A stretch of DNA of 64,000 bases from Rhizobium sp. Leaf453 (GTDB lineage: Bacteria > Pseudomonadota > Alphaproteobacteria > Rhizobiales > Rhizobiaceae), in the NCBI RefSeq assembly GCF_001425605.1, contig NZ_LMRG01000007.1, positions 100,129-164,128 on the forward strand. Reading direction: 5' to 3'. Shown here piece by piece: positions 55,546-64,000 of this stretch; the first letter of the stretch is position 1; each line of letters opens with the position of its first letter. The position numbers were made by a program, and so were the translations under genes. Under the pieces are notes generated by a model. It was not told where the DNA came from. It saw only the letters and a list, made by a program, of their open reading frames with translations, and searched no databases.

Positions 55546-56613
55546 ATGACTTATGTTCCTTTATTTCTCGTTTTCTGTACCGGATTTGTCATCCCGCTGA
55601 TGGCTTATTCGTGGCGTGGGCTTGGCATCAGCCTACTGGTCAGTGCTGCGATTGTCGTCGTTGCGATTCGCTGGTCGGGAACGGGTGGCGGCTTCATGAT
55701 GTTTGTCTTCGCCGGCCCGATCATCATCTTCGCTTTCGGAACTGTTGCAGGGTTGGTTACCCGCTGCGTCATGCTGTTCATGCGCTGGCCGCTGTTCTCA
55801 AGCAAAGGAATGGCGGCTGCTATTCTCGGTTTGATTTTCGTACCTTTCTTTTGGCATGCCTATGGTTGGTACAACACCTTGCAATCTGAAAACATCTATG
55901 CGGCGCTGCCGGATGCCTCAACATTGCCTGATGTCACCGCCTGCCTGCAATTTCGCGATGCCGGGCCGCTGCTGGATGCGGTTCTTACAAAGCGATCCGA
56001 CGAAATACGTGCCAATACGTTGCCTGTGTCGGATATGGCGGTCAGATATCCCGCCGCTTATATGGAGCCATTTCCGCCGCGTTTCCCTAAGGACGGCATG
56101 AAATGGTCGGAACTGCAGTTCGAGATGTATGTGGAAAACGCCCGCCCCGCGCCGCAGGAAGATGAAACAGATGCCAACGGTGACTTCATTCCATTGATGG
56201 AGCGAGCACCGTCAGTGTCCTTTCGGTTCTCCAGCGATCTGCCCGTATCGAGGTCCGCAGCCCATCAACTGAATACATTTTCCGGGCGTTACGGCGAGAC
56301 CGAGATATTGCCCTCTGATCTCAAACTTTCGGAGTCCGCGATTGCGAGACTGCAATTGGTCGTCGCCCCAGAGCCGCGCGTTGATGCAGGGAATACAGAG
56401 ACCTACGTCGCGATGCACGGTGCTGAAATCAGCGAGTATCTACGGTGCCAAGGCCGAGGACGGGTCCCTAATCCGCAGTGCACCTTCCAGTTCGACGTCG
56501 CCGGGTTACCGATCGCAGGCCGATTCCGCCTGGCAAATCTTCCCGAATGGGAAAATATACGCGCAAATGTACGCAACTTCGCTGAATGCAGCGTTGCTGC
56601 AGCGAAAATCTGA
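55537..56613 (+). CDS. Membrane-anchored protein of unknown function
   Basis: A 358-residue protein. The first 110 residues hold four hydrophobic helices (YVPLFLVFCTGFVIPLMAYSW, GISLLVSAAIVVVAIRW, FMMFVFAGPIIIFAFGTVAGLV, MAAAILGLIFVPFFWHAYGWY). The rest is a soluble, probably periplasmic region with Cys in VTACLQF, YLRCQGRG, PQCTFQF and FAECSV. No motif is recognised. Its GC is slightly lower than its neighbours. The GTG start at 55537 is tentative; ATG 55546 is the alternative. Confidence 0.65.
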   Translation: MPPMTYVPLFLVFCTGFVIPLMAYSWRGLGISLLVSAAIVVVAIRWSGTGGGFMMFVFAGPIIIFAFGTVAGLVTRCVMLFMRWPLFSSKGMAAAILGLIFVPFFWHAYGWYNTLQSENIYAALPDASTLPDVTACLQFRDAGPLLDAVLTKRSDEIRANTLPVSDMAVRYPAAYMEPFPPRFPKDGMKWSELQFEMYVENARPAPQEDETDANGDFIPLMERAPSVSFRFSSDLPVSRSAAHQLNTFSGRYGETEILPSDLKLSESAIARLQLVVAPEPRVDAGNTETYVAMHGAEISEYLRCQGRGRVPNPQCTFQFDVAGLPIAGRFRLANLPEWENIRANVRNFAECSVAAAKI

Positions 56614-56619
56614 TTCTCG

Positions 56620-57177
56620 TCAATTCGTCTCGCGCTCGACCTTGATATCGCCGATGTCGTCGATCAGCACGGTCCAGGTTTCCGGCTCCGTGGCCGTCGG
56701 ATCGGTCTTCAGATAGACGGTGGCGAACAATCCCGGCTGACGGACGACGCCGTTCGAGGTCTCCGGCCGGATATCCGTCACATAGACCTTCATCGCCGAG
56801 AACTCGTCGAGTTCCGCCGAGGAGATCATCTTCGGACCGTTGGCATCGAGCGCGATCTGCTGCAGGAATATGTGCGCATTGCCCTCCGGTTGGCGCACCG
56901 CGATGAGCTTGTAGTAGCCGCGCTGCACCGGGACCTCCGTTGCGTCTGGCTGCTTGTCAGCGGTCTTCCCCGACTCGGGATCGAGGACGTTCAGCGGATC
57001 GCCGCTTTCCTCCCAATATCCGGTGCTCGTCACGAAGATGATATTGTCTGGTATCAGCGCCGGCTCCTGGGCGAATGCCGGGGCGGGTGGAGCGCACACG
57101 ATCAGAAGGCCGGCAAGGGTAAGACCGGCAAGCCATCGTCGGCTTTTTTGCGCGCGCGGACGTTCTTTCTGCAGCAT
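56620..57177 (-). CDS. Secreted protein of unknown function
   Basis: A 185-residue protein with a twin-basic n-region and signal peptide (RRWLAGLTLAGLLIVCAPPAPAFA). The mature part is soluble: NIIFVTSTGYWEESGDP, then VQRGYYKLIAVRQPEGNAHIFLQQI and TWTVLIDDIGDIKVE. ATG 57177 has AAGGGCGAA upstream. I recall related proteins in rhizobia without a named domain. It is convergent with the preceding membrane protein gene, 6 bases apart. Confidence 0.72.
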   Translation of the reverse strand: MLQKERPRAQKSRRWLAGLTLAGLLIVCAPPAPAFAQEPALIPDNIIFVTSTGYWEESGDPLNVLDPESGKTADKQPDATEVPVQRGYYKLIAVRQPEGNAHIFLQQIALDANGPKMISSAELDEFSAMKVYVTDIRPETSNGVVRQPGLFATVYLKTDPTATEPETWTVLIDDIGDIKVERETN

Positions 57178-57289
57178 CGTTTCGCCCTTGATTCCCTGTT
57201 GATCCGCCAAGGCTTACGCAGCCGTTTGCCGATTTTCGGCCGAAACCGATTCCGTTTCAAGGTCCGGCCTTCGGACCGCCTGCCTTGTG

Positions 57290-58063
57290 CTAGTTCGAGA
57301 ACTGCTCGGCGAGGATACGGTCCGACCAGGAATAGTCGGGATCGGAGAGAATATGGGCCGTCATGTTCTCCGATTCGGCGATCCGCACCGTCACGACCGA
57401 TTTGACCTCGATATGATCGGCCACCGCGTTCACCGGACGTTTTTCCGGTTCGAGGATCGCGATATCGACGGTCACCTTGTTCGGTAAGAGCGCACCGCGC
57501 CAGCGCCGGGGGCGGAAGGGGCTGACGGGGGTCAGCGCGAGCAGGGGCGCCTCCAGCGGCAGGATCGGTCCGTGGGCGGAGAGATTGTAGGCGGTCGAGC
57601 CTGCAGGGGTCGACAGCAATACGCCGTCACAGATCAGTTCCTCCAGCCGCACTCGCCCATCGACGACGACCTTGAGCTTGGCCGCCTGGTAGGATTGGCG
57701 GAAGAGGTAGACCTCGTTGATCGCCAGCGCCTTGAAACGGTTCCCATCGGTATCGACGGTCTGCATTTCGAGCGGCCGAAACGTGTTTTCGACAGCTTCT
57801 ACCAAACGTTCATGCAGGTTTTCGGTGCTGTAGCGGTTCATCAGGAAGCCGATCGAGCCACGATTCATGCCATAGACCAGCTTGCCGGAATTCATCGTCT
57901 TGTGCAGTGTTTGCAGCATGAACCCGTCGCCGCCGAGAGCGACAATAACATCGGCATGCTCAGGATCTTCCTGGCCATAGATCGCGATCAATTCCTCTGC
58001 CGCCTTTTGCGCTTCCTCGGTGGCGGAGGCGGCAAAGGAGATGGTTTTGAACGTGCGAGCCAT
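57290..58063 (-). CDS. nadK: NAD kinase
   Basis: A 257-residue kinase with the GGDGFML motif (ALGGDGFMLQTLH), MNRGSIGFLMN, ICDGVLLSTPAGSTAYNLSAHGPILPL and a C-terminal beta-sandwich. It phosphorylates NAD to NADP. ATG 58063 (MARTFKTISF) gives the usual alphaproteobacterial length, shorter than the E. coli enzyme because the N-terminal strand region is compact. Confidence 0.96.
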   Translation of the reverse strand: MARTFKTISFAASATEEAQKAAEELIAIYGQEDPEHADVIVALGGDGFMLQTLHKTMNSGKLVYGMNRGSIGFLMNRYSTENLHERLVEAVENTFRPLEMQTVDTDGNRFKALAINEVYLFRQSYQAAKLKVVVDGRVRLEELICDGVLLSTPAGSTAYNLSAHGPILPLEAPLLALTPVSPFRPRRWRGALLPNKVTVDIAILEPEKRPVNAVADHIEVKSVVTVRIAESENMTAHILSDPDYSWSDRILAEQFSN

Positions 58064-58372
58064 GAAATGCCTGTGCTTTGAATAGGTTGGGTCCGAATGG
58101 GAAAGACCCGAAGAAGTATCCGCTGTCCGCCGGCTGCACCTCAACGGGTGCCATGGCCAGTGCTACCACCGGCATCATGCATAAAAGTTCGCGGTGTGAA
58201 AGGAAAAGAATGGTCGCCGAATGGCAACCACTGGCATAGTTGCCTGATTCAACTGCGATTTATGGATTCTACAAATGGCAATCCGATGCCTTGACCGGAG
58301 GCTCGACAAGTTTAATGGCCCGCAAAACATTGGCGGTGCGGAAGAATGGCGTCGGGAAATGAAGGAGAAAAA
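58064..58372. other. Gap between nadK and tRNA-Thr
   Basis: No gene is seen in these 309 bases. A small inverted repeat GGCAAC/GTTGCC (58223-58228 and 58239-58244) is the only structure noted. The nadK promoter is expected here. Confidence 0.35.
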
Positions 58373-58448
<76 letters not shown>

Positions 58449-58576
58449 AGCTACGCGGCAGGGAGTTAGCATATTCTCCGGCCGTGTAAAGGGAAAATAC
58501 GAATTTCGTCGATTTCGGGTCCCGTTGGCACGCAGAACCGTGCCGGCGGGATTGTTTCCGGCGGGTGCCAATCGGA

Positions 58577-59302
58577 TCAGGAGGTCGGGCGAGAGCGTGC
58601 TTTGCCCGGGTGTTGCGCATGTTGCGCGAGTCGCTTCTGAAGGCGTGGCGGGATGAGGAAGGCGAGGACCGTAAGGGATGCTGACAGGGCGCAGACCAGC
58701 CAGAGAACACCGCCGCCCAGCATCCGTTCGAGAAAGGCTCCGCAAATGCCGCCGGCGGCCATGCCGATCCAGGGAGCGATCTGAATGATCCAGTCGCGGC
58801 GCGGGCTGCCCACCATCCAGTGACCGATGCCCCGGCCGAAACGGGAGAGTGCGCCGGTCACATAGGTCAGCCCGATCGGCAAACCTTCGATATGCTCGAC
58901 AGCCGCATTGACGAGGCCCATGGCCAGAACGAGCGCGTAGAAGCGAAGCGTGGCAAGAGCAGGGTCGTTGATCGTGGCCGCGACGCCAAGGGCGATCGTG
59001 ACGGCCGACAGGACGCGAAAGGCACGGCGGGTGGCGTTGTGGACAATGATGATGCCGAGCGCATTGCCGGCCACAAAGATCGCCAGCGCACCGAGCAGCA
59101 CAGCGGCATAGCCATACTGTCCGTCGGCAAGGGTAACCGCGGCGCGCGTTGTGTTGCCGCTCATGAAGGAGACGAAGCTGCCTGCGACGAGAAGGCCGGC
59201 GGCATCGGTCATTCCCGCCAGAAACGAAATGGTGACGACGAGGAACACCCCGACTGCGGTGCGCCGCGTCCGGATGATTCGCCGTCGCCGTTCCAGTGTC
59301 AT
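58577..59302 (-). CDS. DUF1275 (YoaK-type) membrane protein
   Basis: A 240-residue protein with six hydrophobic segments and the DUF1275 hallmarks: FLAGMTDAAGLLVAGSFVSFMSGNTTRAAV near the N-terminus and NAAVEHIEGLPIGLTYVTGALSRFG in the middle. ATG 59302 has GAGGG upstream; a longer reading to 59422 adds a basic segment unlike the family. Function unknown, transport is often assumed. Confidence 0.85.
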   Translation of the reverse strand: MTLERRRRIIRTRRTAVGVFLVVTISFLAGMTDAAGLLVAGSFVSFMSGNTTRAAVTLADGQYGYAAVLLGALAIFVAGNALGIIIVHNATRRAFRVLSAVTIALGVAATINDPALATLRFYALVLAMGLVNAAVEHIEGLPIGLTYVTGALSRFGRGIGHWMVGSPRRDWIIQIAPWIGMAAGGICGAFLERMLGGGVLWLVCALSASLTVLAFLIPPRLQKRLAQHAQHPGKARSRPTS

Positions 59303-59439
59303 GATCGCGCCCTCATCCCCGCCAGCGGTGATTCGGCGGCGGGACCGATCGATCATAACGCGCAGCACGGCAAACAGGCTGCGCGTCACGGCGACGCGCC
59401 CGGTCTGCACAGTTTTATGCAACCGGACCGCAATCCTGC

Positions 59440-60384
59440 TTATTCGGCAGCATCCAACATTGCGGGGGCCGGATCGACTTCATTGCAACGGGACATCGCG
59501 CCCGGCAGGTTTTCGGCAAGGAAATCAATCAGCGCACGCACGGACGGCAGCATGCCATGACGTGAGGTGAACACCAGATGCGCGATCGTATTGTTCGACG
59601 ACCATTCCGGCAGGACAGGAACGAGCAAGCCGGTCCGGAATCCGCGCACACAGAGGTGGTTCGGCAGAAGTGCAATCCCCATGCCCTCGATGGCCGCACG
59701 TTCGAGAATGCCGAAATCGCCACAGCCGATAATGGGCTGATGGACGATCTCGCGCCTGGTGCCATCCATATGATTGAGCTGCCAGGTGTCGGTCAGGTGC
59801 TGTTCGTTCATCGACAGCGTCGGCATCTTGCCGAGCGTGTCGATCGTCACATTGCCCAGCCGCGCCATCAGGGTCGGGCTTGCGACGAGATATTGCCGGG
59901 CCTCACCGAGCTTGCGGACGATGAGATTGTTGTCGGTGTCGAGCTGGTCGCGGGCGCGCAGCGCCACGTCGATGCGTTCCTCGACAAGGTCGATCCGCCG
60001 GTTGGTGGCGGTGATCAGCAGGCGCACGCCCGGATACAGCCGGTGAAACATCGGAACGAGATGCCCGACCATCGGCGTGAAGCCGATCGGGCAGGACAGC
60101 CGCACGACGCCGACCGGCTCGCTCTTGGCGGCGGCCACCACCGCCTCCGCCGCTTCGATGCCGGACAGGATCGTTTCGCAACGCTCATAGAATTCTTGGC
60201 CGATTTCGGTCACGCGCAGCTTGCGGGTCGAGCGTTCGAGCAGCCGGACATCCAACTGCTGCTCCAGCCGCGCCACATGCTTGCTCAGCTTCGATTTCGG
60301 AATATTCAGGACGCGCGCGGCCGACGAAAAACCCTTGTGTTTGACGACGGCGGCAAACAGCGCGAGATCGTTCAGGTCCTGCAT
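59440..60384 (-). CDS. LysR family transcriptional regulator
   Basis: A 314-residue regulator starting MQDLNDLALFAAVVKHKGFSSAARVLNIPKSKLSKHVARLEQQLDVRLLERSTRKL, the LysR winged helix, followed by a type 2 periplasmic-binding-like effector domain. GAGG precedes ATG 60384. It diverges from azoR, which it most likely controls; LysR-azoR or LysR-quinone-reductase pairs are common and respond to quinones or diazo compounds. Confidence 0.9.
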   Translation of the reverse strand: MQDLNDLALFAAVVKHKGFSSAARVLNIPKSKLSKHVARLEQQLDVRLLERSTRKLRVTEIGQEFYERCETILSGIEAAEAVVAAAKSEPVGVVRLSCPIGFTPMVGHLVPMFHRLYPGVRLLITATNRRIDLVEERIDVALRARDQLDTDNNLIVRKLGEARQYLVASPTLMARLGNVTIDTLGKMPTLSMNEQHLTDTWQLNHMDGTRREIVHQPIIGCGDFGILERAAIEGMGIALLPNHLCVRGFRTGLLVPVLPEWSSNNTIAHLVFTSRHGMLPSVRALIDFLAENLPGAMSRCNEVDPAPAMLDAAE

Positions 60385-60460
60385 TTCACACCTCTGTTCC
60401 ATCCGTGACACGTTTTCATCGTTTCTATCAGGAAACGGCCTGTCGAAAAAGAGGCGGCTT

Positions 60461-60470
60461 ATCGATCGAT
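60461..60470. promoter_or_regulatory. Palindrome in the LysR-azoR divergent region
   Basis: ATCGATCGAT (60461-60470) is a perfect 10-base palindrome about midway between the divergent starts (60384 and 60530). LysR regulators bind T-N11-A palindromes in such places; this is a candidate core, not a proven site. Confidence 0.35.
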
Positions 60471-60529
60471 TGTTTTAAATTCATATCTGAAGCACCCAAA
60501 CGCCACACAATTTCCTACGAAGGTGCAAG

Positions 60530-61156
60530 ATGAACATTCTCCATATCGACTCCGGCATTCTCGGCGATCATTCCGTGTCGCGCCGCCTGACGGCTTCGAT
60601 CGTCGCGCGCATCAAGACAGAGCGCCCGAGTAACAGCGTCACCTACCGCGATCTCGCCGCTGATCCGCTCGCCCATCTCAACGGCACGCATCTGATGAAT
60701 GCATCCGCCAACCCGGAAGGCCTCGATGCCAAGCTGGTCGCAGAACTTGATGCAGCCCGTGCCTCGCTCAACGAATTCCTCGCCGCCGACGTCGTCGTTG
60801 TGGGCGCGCCGATGTACAACTTCACCATCCCGAGCCAGTTGAAGACCTGGATCGACCGCATCCTCGTTGCCGGAACCACCTTCCGCTACACCGAAAGCGG
60901 CGTCGAAGGTCTCGCAAAGGGCAAGAAGGTGATCGTCGCCTCGACCCGTGGCGGCCATTATTCCGGCGCATCCCCAATCAGCGCCATGGACCACCAGGAA
61001 ACCTATCTCAGCACGGTGTTCGGCTTTATCGGCATCACCGATGTCGAGTTCGTCCGTGCCGAGGGTCTGGCGATCAGCCCTGATTCGAAGGACGCAGCGA
61101 TCAGCGCCGCCGAAAAGGCCATCGCCGACCGCGGCCATTTCGATATCGCCGCCTGA
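60530..61156 (+). CDS. azoR: FMN-dependent NADH-azoreductase
   Basis: A 208-residue flavodoxin-fold enzyme: NILHIDSGILGDHSVSRRLT (FMN phosphate loop), GAPMYNFTIPSQLKTWIDRI, ASTRGGHYSG and TYLSTVFGFIGITDVEFVRAEG. It reduces azo bonds and quinones by two electrons. The product protects against quinone stress. AAGGTGCAAG precedes the ATG. A strong terminator follows. Confidence 0.94.
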   Translation: MNILHIDSGILGDHSVSRRLTASIVARIKTERPSNSVTYRDLAADPLAHLNGTHLMNASANPEGLDAKLVAELDAARASLNEFLAADVVVVGAPMYNFTIPSQLKTWIDRILVAGTTFRYTESGVEGLAKGKKVIVASTRGGHYSGASPISAMDHQETYLSTVFGFIGITDVEFVRAEGLAISPDSKDAAISAAEKAIADRGHFDIAA

Positions 61157-61182
61157 TCATCGGATAGCATCTGCGAAATCTC

Positions 61183-61212
61183 AAAGCCGGGCACATCGTG
61201 TCCGGCTTTTTC
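61183..61212 (+). terminator. Terminator of azoR
   Basis: AAAGCCGGGCAC (61183-61194) pairs with GTGTCCGGCTTT (61198-61209) with one G-T pair, a 3-base loop and TT following. It lies 27 bases past the azoR stop. Confidence 0.8.
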
Positions 61213-61297
61213 ACGGTCCACGCAGGATTGCGCAGAAGGCCGTTGATTCAGGCCCGGCATTCGTTAGTTTTCTCTTCGAAAACGAGGAGGGAACATC

Positions 61298-62038
61298 ATG
61301 CTGCATCGCCATGCTTCTATCGGGATTGCACTGACGCTCCTGGCATCGTCCACATTCGCCGCGCCAGTCGATCCGTTCGACAAGCCCGCTGCCAACGAGA
61401 CCGTCAAGCTACCGACGGACCCGCAATATCCTTCTGCCGAGCCGAAGGTCACCTGCAGTCGCTATGCCGATTTCATGGTCAAGCAGGTGGATCTCGGCGA
61501 AGTCGGCGCGGAAAAACTCTCCTTGCAGGCGGCGGATGCACCCTGCGAGCGGGAGAGTGCCGGCGAACGGCTGATCAGTGACGATCTTGCCGGTTATTTT
61601 CTCGGGGCCGCCGGATCCTATGCCTTCTTCCAGGCGGCGGACGGCTGGAATGGCGGTCTGCCCTTCGTGGTCTTTGACGCCAAGACCGCCACGAAACTTT
61701 TCGATACGGCAATGGCGATCGAAAGCCTTTCGGCGGTTGAAGTCGATGAACACGGCCTGTCGCTGGAATTTGTTCGTAACCTGACGACATCCTGTTCGCT
61801 CTATGCGGACACGGACGCTTGCTCGAAGCGAATCGGCGAGGAAACCGGTCTCGACGCGGCCCGCCTTCCTGATTGCAAGGATGTGTATGAGGCCGAGATG
61901 AAGCGCACGCCGGATTATGCCGATGCGATAAAGGCACTGCCGAGTGTGATCGAATATCCAGTGGCGCTGCGCTGGGCGGCGAATGCAGTGACGATCACGC
62001 CGCGGGATGGTGCGACGCGCTGCCTCCTGCCGTCCTGA
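61298..62038 (+). CDS. Secreted protein of unknown function
   Basis: A 246-residue protein with signal peptide (MLHRHASIGIALTLLASSTFA) and a mature region with several cysteines (VTCSRYAD, APCERE, TSCSLYADTDACSKR, PDCKD, TRCLLPS), suggesting two or three disulfides in the periplasm. No domain is recognised. GGAGGGAA precedes the ATG. It stands alone after the azoR terminator. Confidence 0.75.
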   Translation: MLHRHASIGIALTLLASSTFAAPVDPFDKPAANETVKLPTDPQYPSAEPKVTCSRYADFMVKQVDLGEVGAEKLSLQAADAPCERESAGERLISDDLAGYFLGAAGSYAFFQAADGWNGGLPFVVFDAKTATKLFDTAMAIESLSAVEVDEHGLSLEFVRNLTTSCSLYADTDACSKRIGEETGLDAARLPDCKDVYEAEMKRTPDYADAIKALPSVIEYPVALRWAANAVTITPRDGATRCLLPS

Positions 62039-62086
62039 TACCGTCGCCCGTTTGGAGGCTGGAGCTTTTCATATTATACTTCGCTG

Positions 62087-62365
62087 ATGAAAAGCGTTCG
62101 GGCACCACTGATGGCTACGCTTGCTCTGGCCCTTGCCGGATTGACCGCTGGCGTGTCCAGCGCCGCGCCGCCTGACGCTGGCTGCACCTGCCGCAAACGT
62201 GACGGCACCAAAGCCGAGCTTGGCCAGATGACCTGCATCCGTGTGGGAGACGATGTTTATCTGGCCCGCTGCGAGATGGCGCTCAATGTCACCACCTGGC
62301 GCAGGCTCCGGGATGGTTGTCCCGAAGCCCGCATGTCGGTGGGTGTTTTTTCTGCGGTGCGCTAG
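62087..62365 (+). CDS. Small secreted cysteine-rich protein
   Basis: A 92-residue protein with signal peptide (to about A26, ending VSSAAPP) and a mature part with five cysteines (GCTCRKRDG, MTCIRVG, ARCEMAL, DGCPEAR). The pattern CTCRKRDGxxAELGQMTCI recurs, as I recall, in short secreted rhizobial proteins. It is convergent with rlmB, stop codons 4 bases apart. Function unknown. Confidence 0.72.
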   Translation: MKSVRAPLMATLALALAGLTAGVSSAAPPDAGCTCRKRDGTKAELGQMTCIRVGDDVYLARCEMALNVTTWRRLRDGCPEARMSVGVFSAVR

Positions 62366-62368
62366 GTA

Positions 62369-63250
62369 TCAGGCTTTGGCGAGATGGGCGCGCGCGGCAT
62401 ACATGGCGATCGCAGCCGCGTTGGAAACGTTCAGCGATTTGATCGCACCGGGCATGTCGAGACGCGCCAGCGCCGTGACGGTCTGGCGGGTCTTCTGTCG
62501 CAATCCCTTGCCTTCGGCTCCCAGAACCAATGCGATCTTCTGGCCGCTCAGTGATTTCTCGAGCGGAGCCGGTCCCTCCGAATCAAGCCCGATCGAGACG
62601 AAGCCGAGCTTGTGCAACTCGTCGAGCGCATCGGCGAGATTGGTGATCTGGATATAGGGGATCATTTCAAGGGCACCCGAGGCGGACTTCGCCATGACGC
62701 CGGATTCGGTCGGGCTGTGGCGCTGCGTCGTGATCAGCGCGCCGGCATTGAAGGCGACGGCCGAGCGCATGATGGCGCCGACATTGTGCGGATCGGTGAC
62801 CTGGTCGAGCACCAGCACCAGAGGGCTGTCCTTCAGCGCCGAAAGGCGGCGGACGGGCAGGGGCGCCGTTTCCAACATGACGCCCTGGTGGATCGCGTCC
62901 GGTCCGAGAATCTTGTCCAGATCCTGCGGGCTGACGATCTCTACGGGAAAGCCCAGCGTATCCACCGCGCCGATTTCCAGCCGCACCAGCGCATTCTGCG
63001 TGACGGACAGCTTGGTGATCTTGCGGTCGGAATTGTCGAGGGCCGCGCGCACCGTGTGGATGCCGTAGAGCAGCACCTGATCGGGCGCCAGTTGCGGCGC
63101 CTTCCAGTCGGGGGAGGTGTTCTTGCGGCGCTTGTCCGGAACGGGCGTCGGGATTTCTCCGCGTTCGCGCTTGGCATCGCGGTGGGCGCGCCGGAGAGTT
63201 GCGTAATGGGTGTCTTTGGCGCTCTTGTCGCCGGGATTATCTTTGCTCAT
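62369..63250 (-). CDS. rlmB: 23S rRNA 2'-O-ribose methyltransferase RlmB/TrmH family
   Basis: A 293-residue SPOUT methyltransferase: a lysine-rich N-terminal tail, the substrate-binding domain (LYGIHTVRAALDNSDRKI), and the knotted SAM domain with VLDQVTDPHNVGAIMRSA, ALVLGAEGKGLRQKT and LNVSNAAAIAMY. E. coli RlmB methylates G2251. It diverges from the tRNA-Tyr unit. Confidence 0.92.
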   Translation of the reverse strand: MSKDNPGDKSAKDTHYATLRRAHRDAKRERGEIPTPVPDKRRKNTSPDWKAPQLAPDQVLLYGIHTVRAALDNSDRKITKLSVTQNALVRLEIGAVDTLGFPVEIVSPQDLDKILGPDAIHQGVMLETAPLPVRRLSALKDSPLVLVLDQVTDPHNVGAIMRSAVAFNAGALITTQRHSPTESGVMAKSASGALEMIPYIQITNLADALDELHKLGFVSIGLDSEGPAPLEKSLSGQKIALVLGAEGKGLRQKTRQTVTALARLDMPGAIKSLNVSNAAAIAMYAARAHLAKA

Positions 63251-63354
63251 GCGCGTCTTATACTGGGGATGGCCCGCGCGTGGAACCATTTTTCGCGAAA
63301 TCGGACGTCGTCCATCTTTATCGCGAATTTCCCAAATTTTTCTGGAAAGTCGTG

Positions 63355-63383
63355 TTGACAGGAGGAAACTGGCCCGTCATATA
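63355..63383 (+). promoter_or_regulatory. Promoter of the tRNA-Tyr / tRNA-Gly / tuf unit
   Basis: A consensus -35 TTGACA (63355-63360) is followed by CATATA at 17 bases (63378-63383), 83 bases before tRNA-Tyr. A strong -35 is expected for stable RNA. Confidence 0.55.
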
Positions 63384-63466
63384 CCCGGCGCAGATTGAAC
63401 GGCCGACTTGCTCCGGCAGACGCCGCTTCGATCTGAGACTTGGTCGCTTGATCCCGACAGAATAAT

Positions 63467-63551
63467 GGAGGGATGCCCGAGTGGTTAAAGGGGACGGACT
63501 GTAAATCCGTTGGCTCAGCCTACGTTGGTTCAAATCCAACTCCCTCCACCA
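63467..63551 (+). tRNA. tRNA-Tyr (GTA)
   Basis: An 85-base class II tRNA with acceptor GGAGGGA/TCCCTCC, anticodon stem-loop ACGGACTGTAAATCCGT with GTA, a long variable arm, T-arm GTTGGTTCAAATCCAAC and encoded CCA. Confidence 0.97.
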
Positions 63552-63575
63552 TTCTGTTGCACGGATCATGACCCC

Positions 63576-63649
63576 GCGGGTATAGCTCAATGGTAGAGCA
63601 GCAGCCTTCCAAGCTGAATACGCGGGTTCGATTCCCGCTACCCGCTCCA
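63576..63649 (+). tRNA. tRNA-Gly (TCC)
   Basis: A 74-base cloverleaf with acceptor GCGGGTA/TACCCGC, anticodon stem-loop CAGCCTTCCAAGCTG with TCC, T-arm CGGGTTCGATTCCCG and encoded CCA. It lies 24 bases after tRNA-Tyr and in front of tuf, a conserved arrangement in bacteria. Confidence 0.97.
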
Positions 63650-63901
63650 AAAATCCTGAATATTATTTTTTGCTTTAATATGTCGCGGCAAATCGTTGAT
63701 TTGTGCCGCTTTCCGGATTGCTTGTTGCTGCTATTGGAATCGGATTCGGTCCTTCCCATATGTGGTCCATCCCGAGGCCAAGGGTCTCGAAGCGCGCAAA
63801 ACAATTAAGTCTTGCGCAATTCTTCCGAAACCCTTAAACGCCTCCCCAAACCGGCGCCGCCGGTATGGTGCATTCTCATTGATCACAGGAAACTTGACCC
63901 C

Positions 63902-64000
63902 ATGGCAAAGAGCAAATTTGAGCGCAACAAGCCGCACGTCAACATTGGCACGATCGGCCACGTTGACCATGGCAAGACGTCGCTGACGGCAGCGATCACG
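63902..64000 (+). CDS. tuf: Elongation factor Tu, N-terminal fragment
   Basis: The first 33 codons are visible before the window ends: [20 protein letters not shown], then [13 protein letters not shown]. The G1 GTP-binding loop GHVDHGKT is intact. AGGAAA lies about ten bases before the ATG. EF-Tu delivers aminoacyl-tRNA to the ribosome. Rhizobia often carry two copies; this one is linked to tRNA-Tyr and tRNA-Gly. Confidence 0.97.

Noticed and set aside
61213..61297. Small gene between azoR terminator and the secreted protein
   Set aside because: No start codon with a ribosome site and enough length; the stretch is the promoter region of the next gene.

Overview
The window looks like the main chromosome of an alphaproteobacterium of the order Hyphomicrobiales, most likely the family Rhizobiaceae (Rhizobium/Agrobacterium group). 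The evidence is high GC, a DivK-PleD pair, an NDUFA12 homologue, a pyrB gene followed by a degenerate dihydroorotase gene, the order rne-amiC-mrcA-prfB, several small proteins I associate with rhizobia (DUF3572, DUF6105, DUF2155), and a direct-repeat SOS box of the alphaproteobacterial type. No phage, insertion sequence, CRISPR array or rRNA operon was seen. Species cannot be fixed by eye.

Layout. 1-8.5 kb: end of a lipoprotein-releasing permease, lolD, a secreted VCBS-like protein, a 28-residue membrane peptide under tandem LexA boxes, dnaE, an L,D-transpeptidase and dinB. 8.6-12.4 kb: HAD and DUF3572 genes, divK and pleD (cell cycle and c-di-GMP), a 700-base gap with palindromes and a candidate small RNA, then rpmG. 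12.5-22.3 kb, all leftward apart from one small gene: MFS transporter, NUDIX, DUF983, rnr, topA, dprA, plsY. 22.3-28.7 kb: pseudo-dihydroorotase and pyrB, aidB-like flavoprotein, AEC transporter, two small membrane proteins, ruvX, PhnA-like protein.

28.8-39.4 kb: UPF0173 hydrolase and the gatC, gatA and gatB amidotransferase genes. gatA and gatB are separated by about 5.4 kb that holds a GNAT, a secreted RTX repeat protein, a YjhX-type toxin homologue, a thioredoxin-reductase-like flavoprotein with an Rrf2 regulator, and DUF1294. Two more GNATs follow gatB. 39.5-46.3 kb: NDUFA12, DUF2155, aat, a 275-base palindromic element, accC-accB-aroQ, a DsbA-like protein, an aminotransferase and a small secreted protein. 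46.4-55.4 kb: rne, amiC, mrcA and prfB (with a programmed +1 frameshift). 55.5-64 kb: a membrane protein of unknown function, nadK, tRNA-Thr, DUF1275, a LysR-azoR divergent pair, two secreted proteins, rlmB, tRNA-Tyr, tRNA-Gly and the start of tuf.

Most of the window is core metabolism and information processing. The parts that ordinary annotation would miss are the SOS-box small membrane peptide (2030-2116), the structured non-coding stretch before rpmG, the palindromic element between aat and accC, the promoter of the Rrf2 gene that implies a leaderless message, and the loss of metal ligands in the dihydroorotase-like protein.
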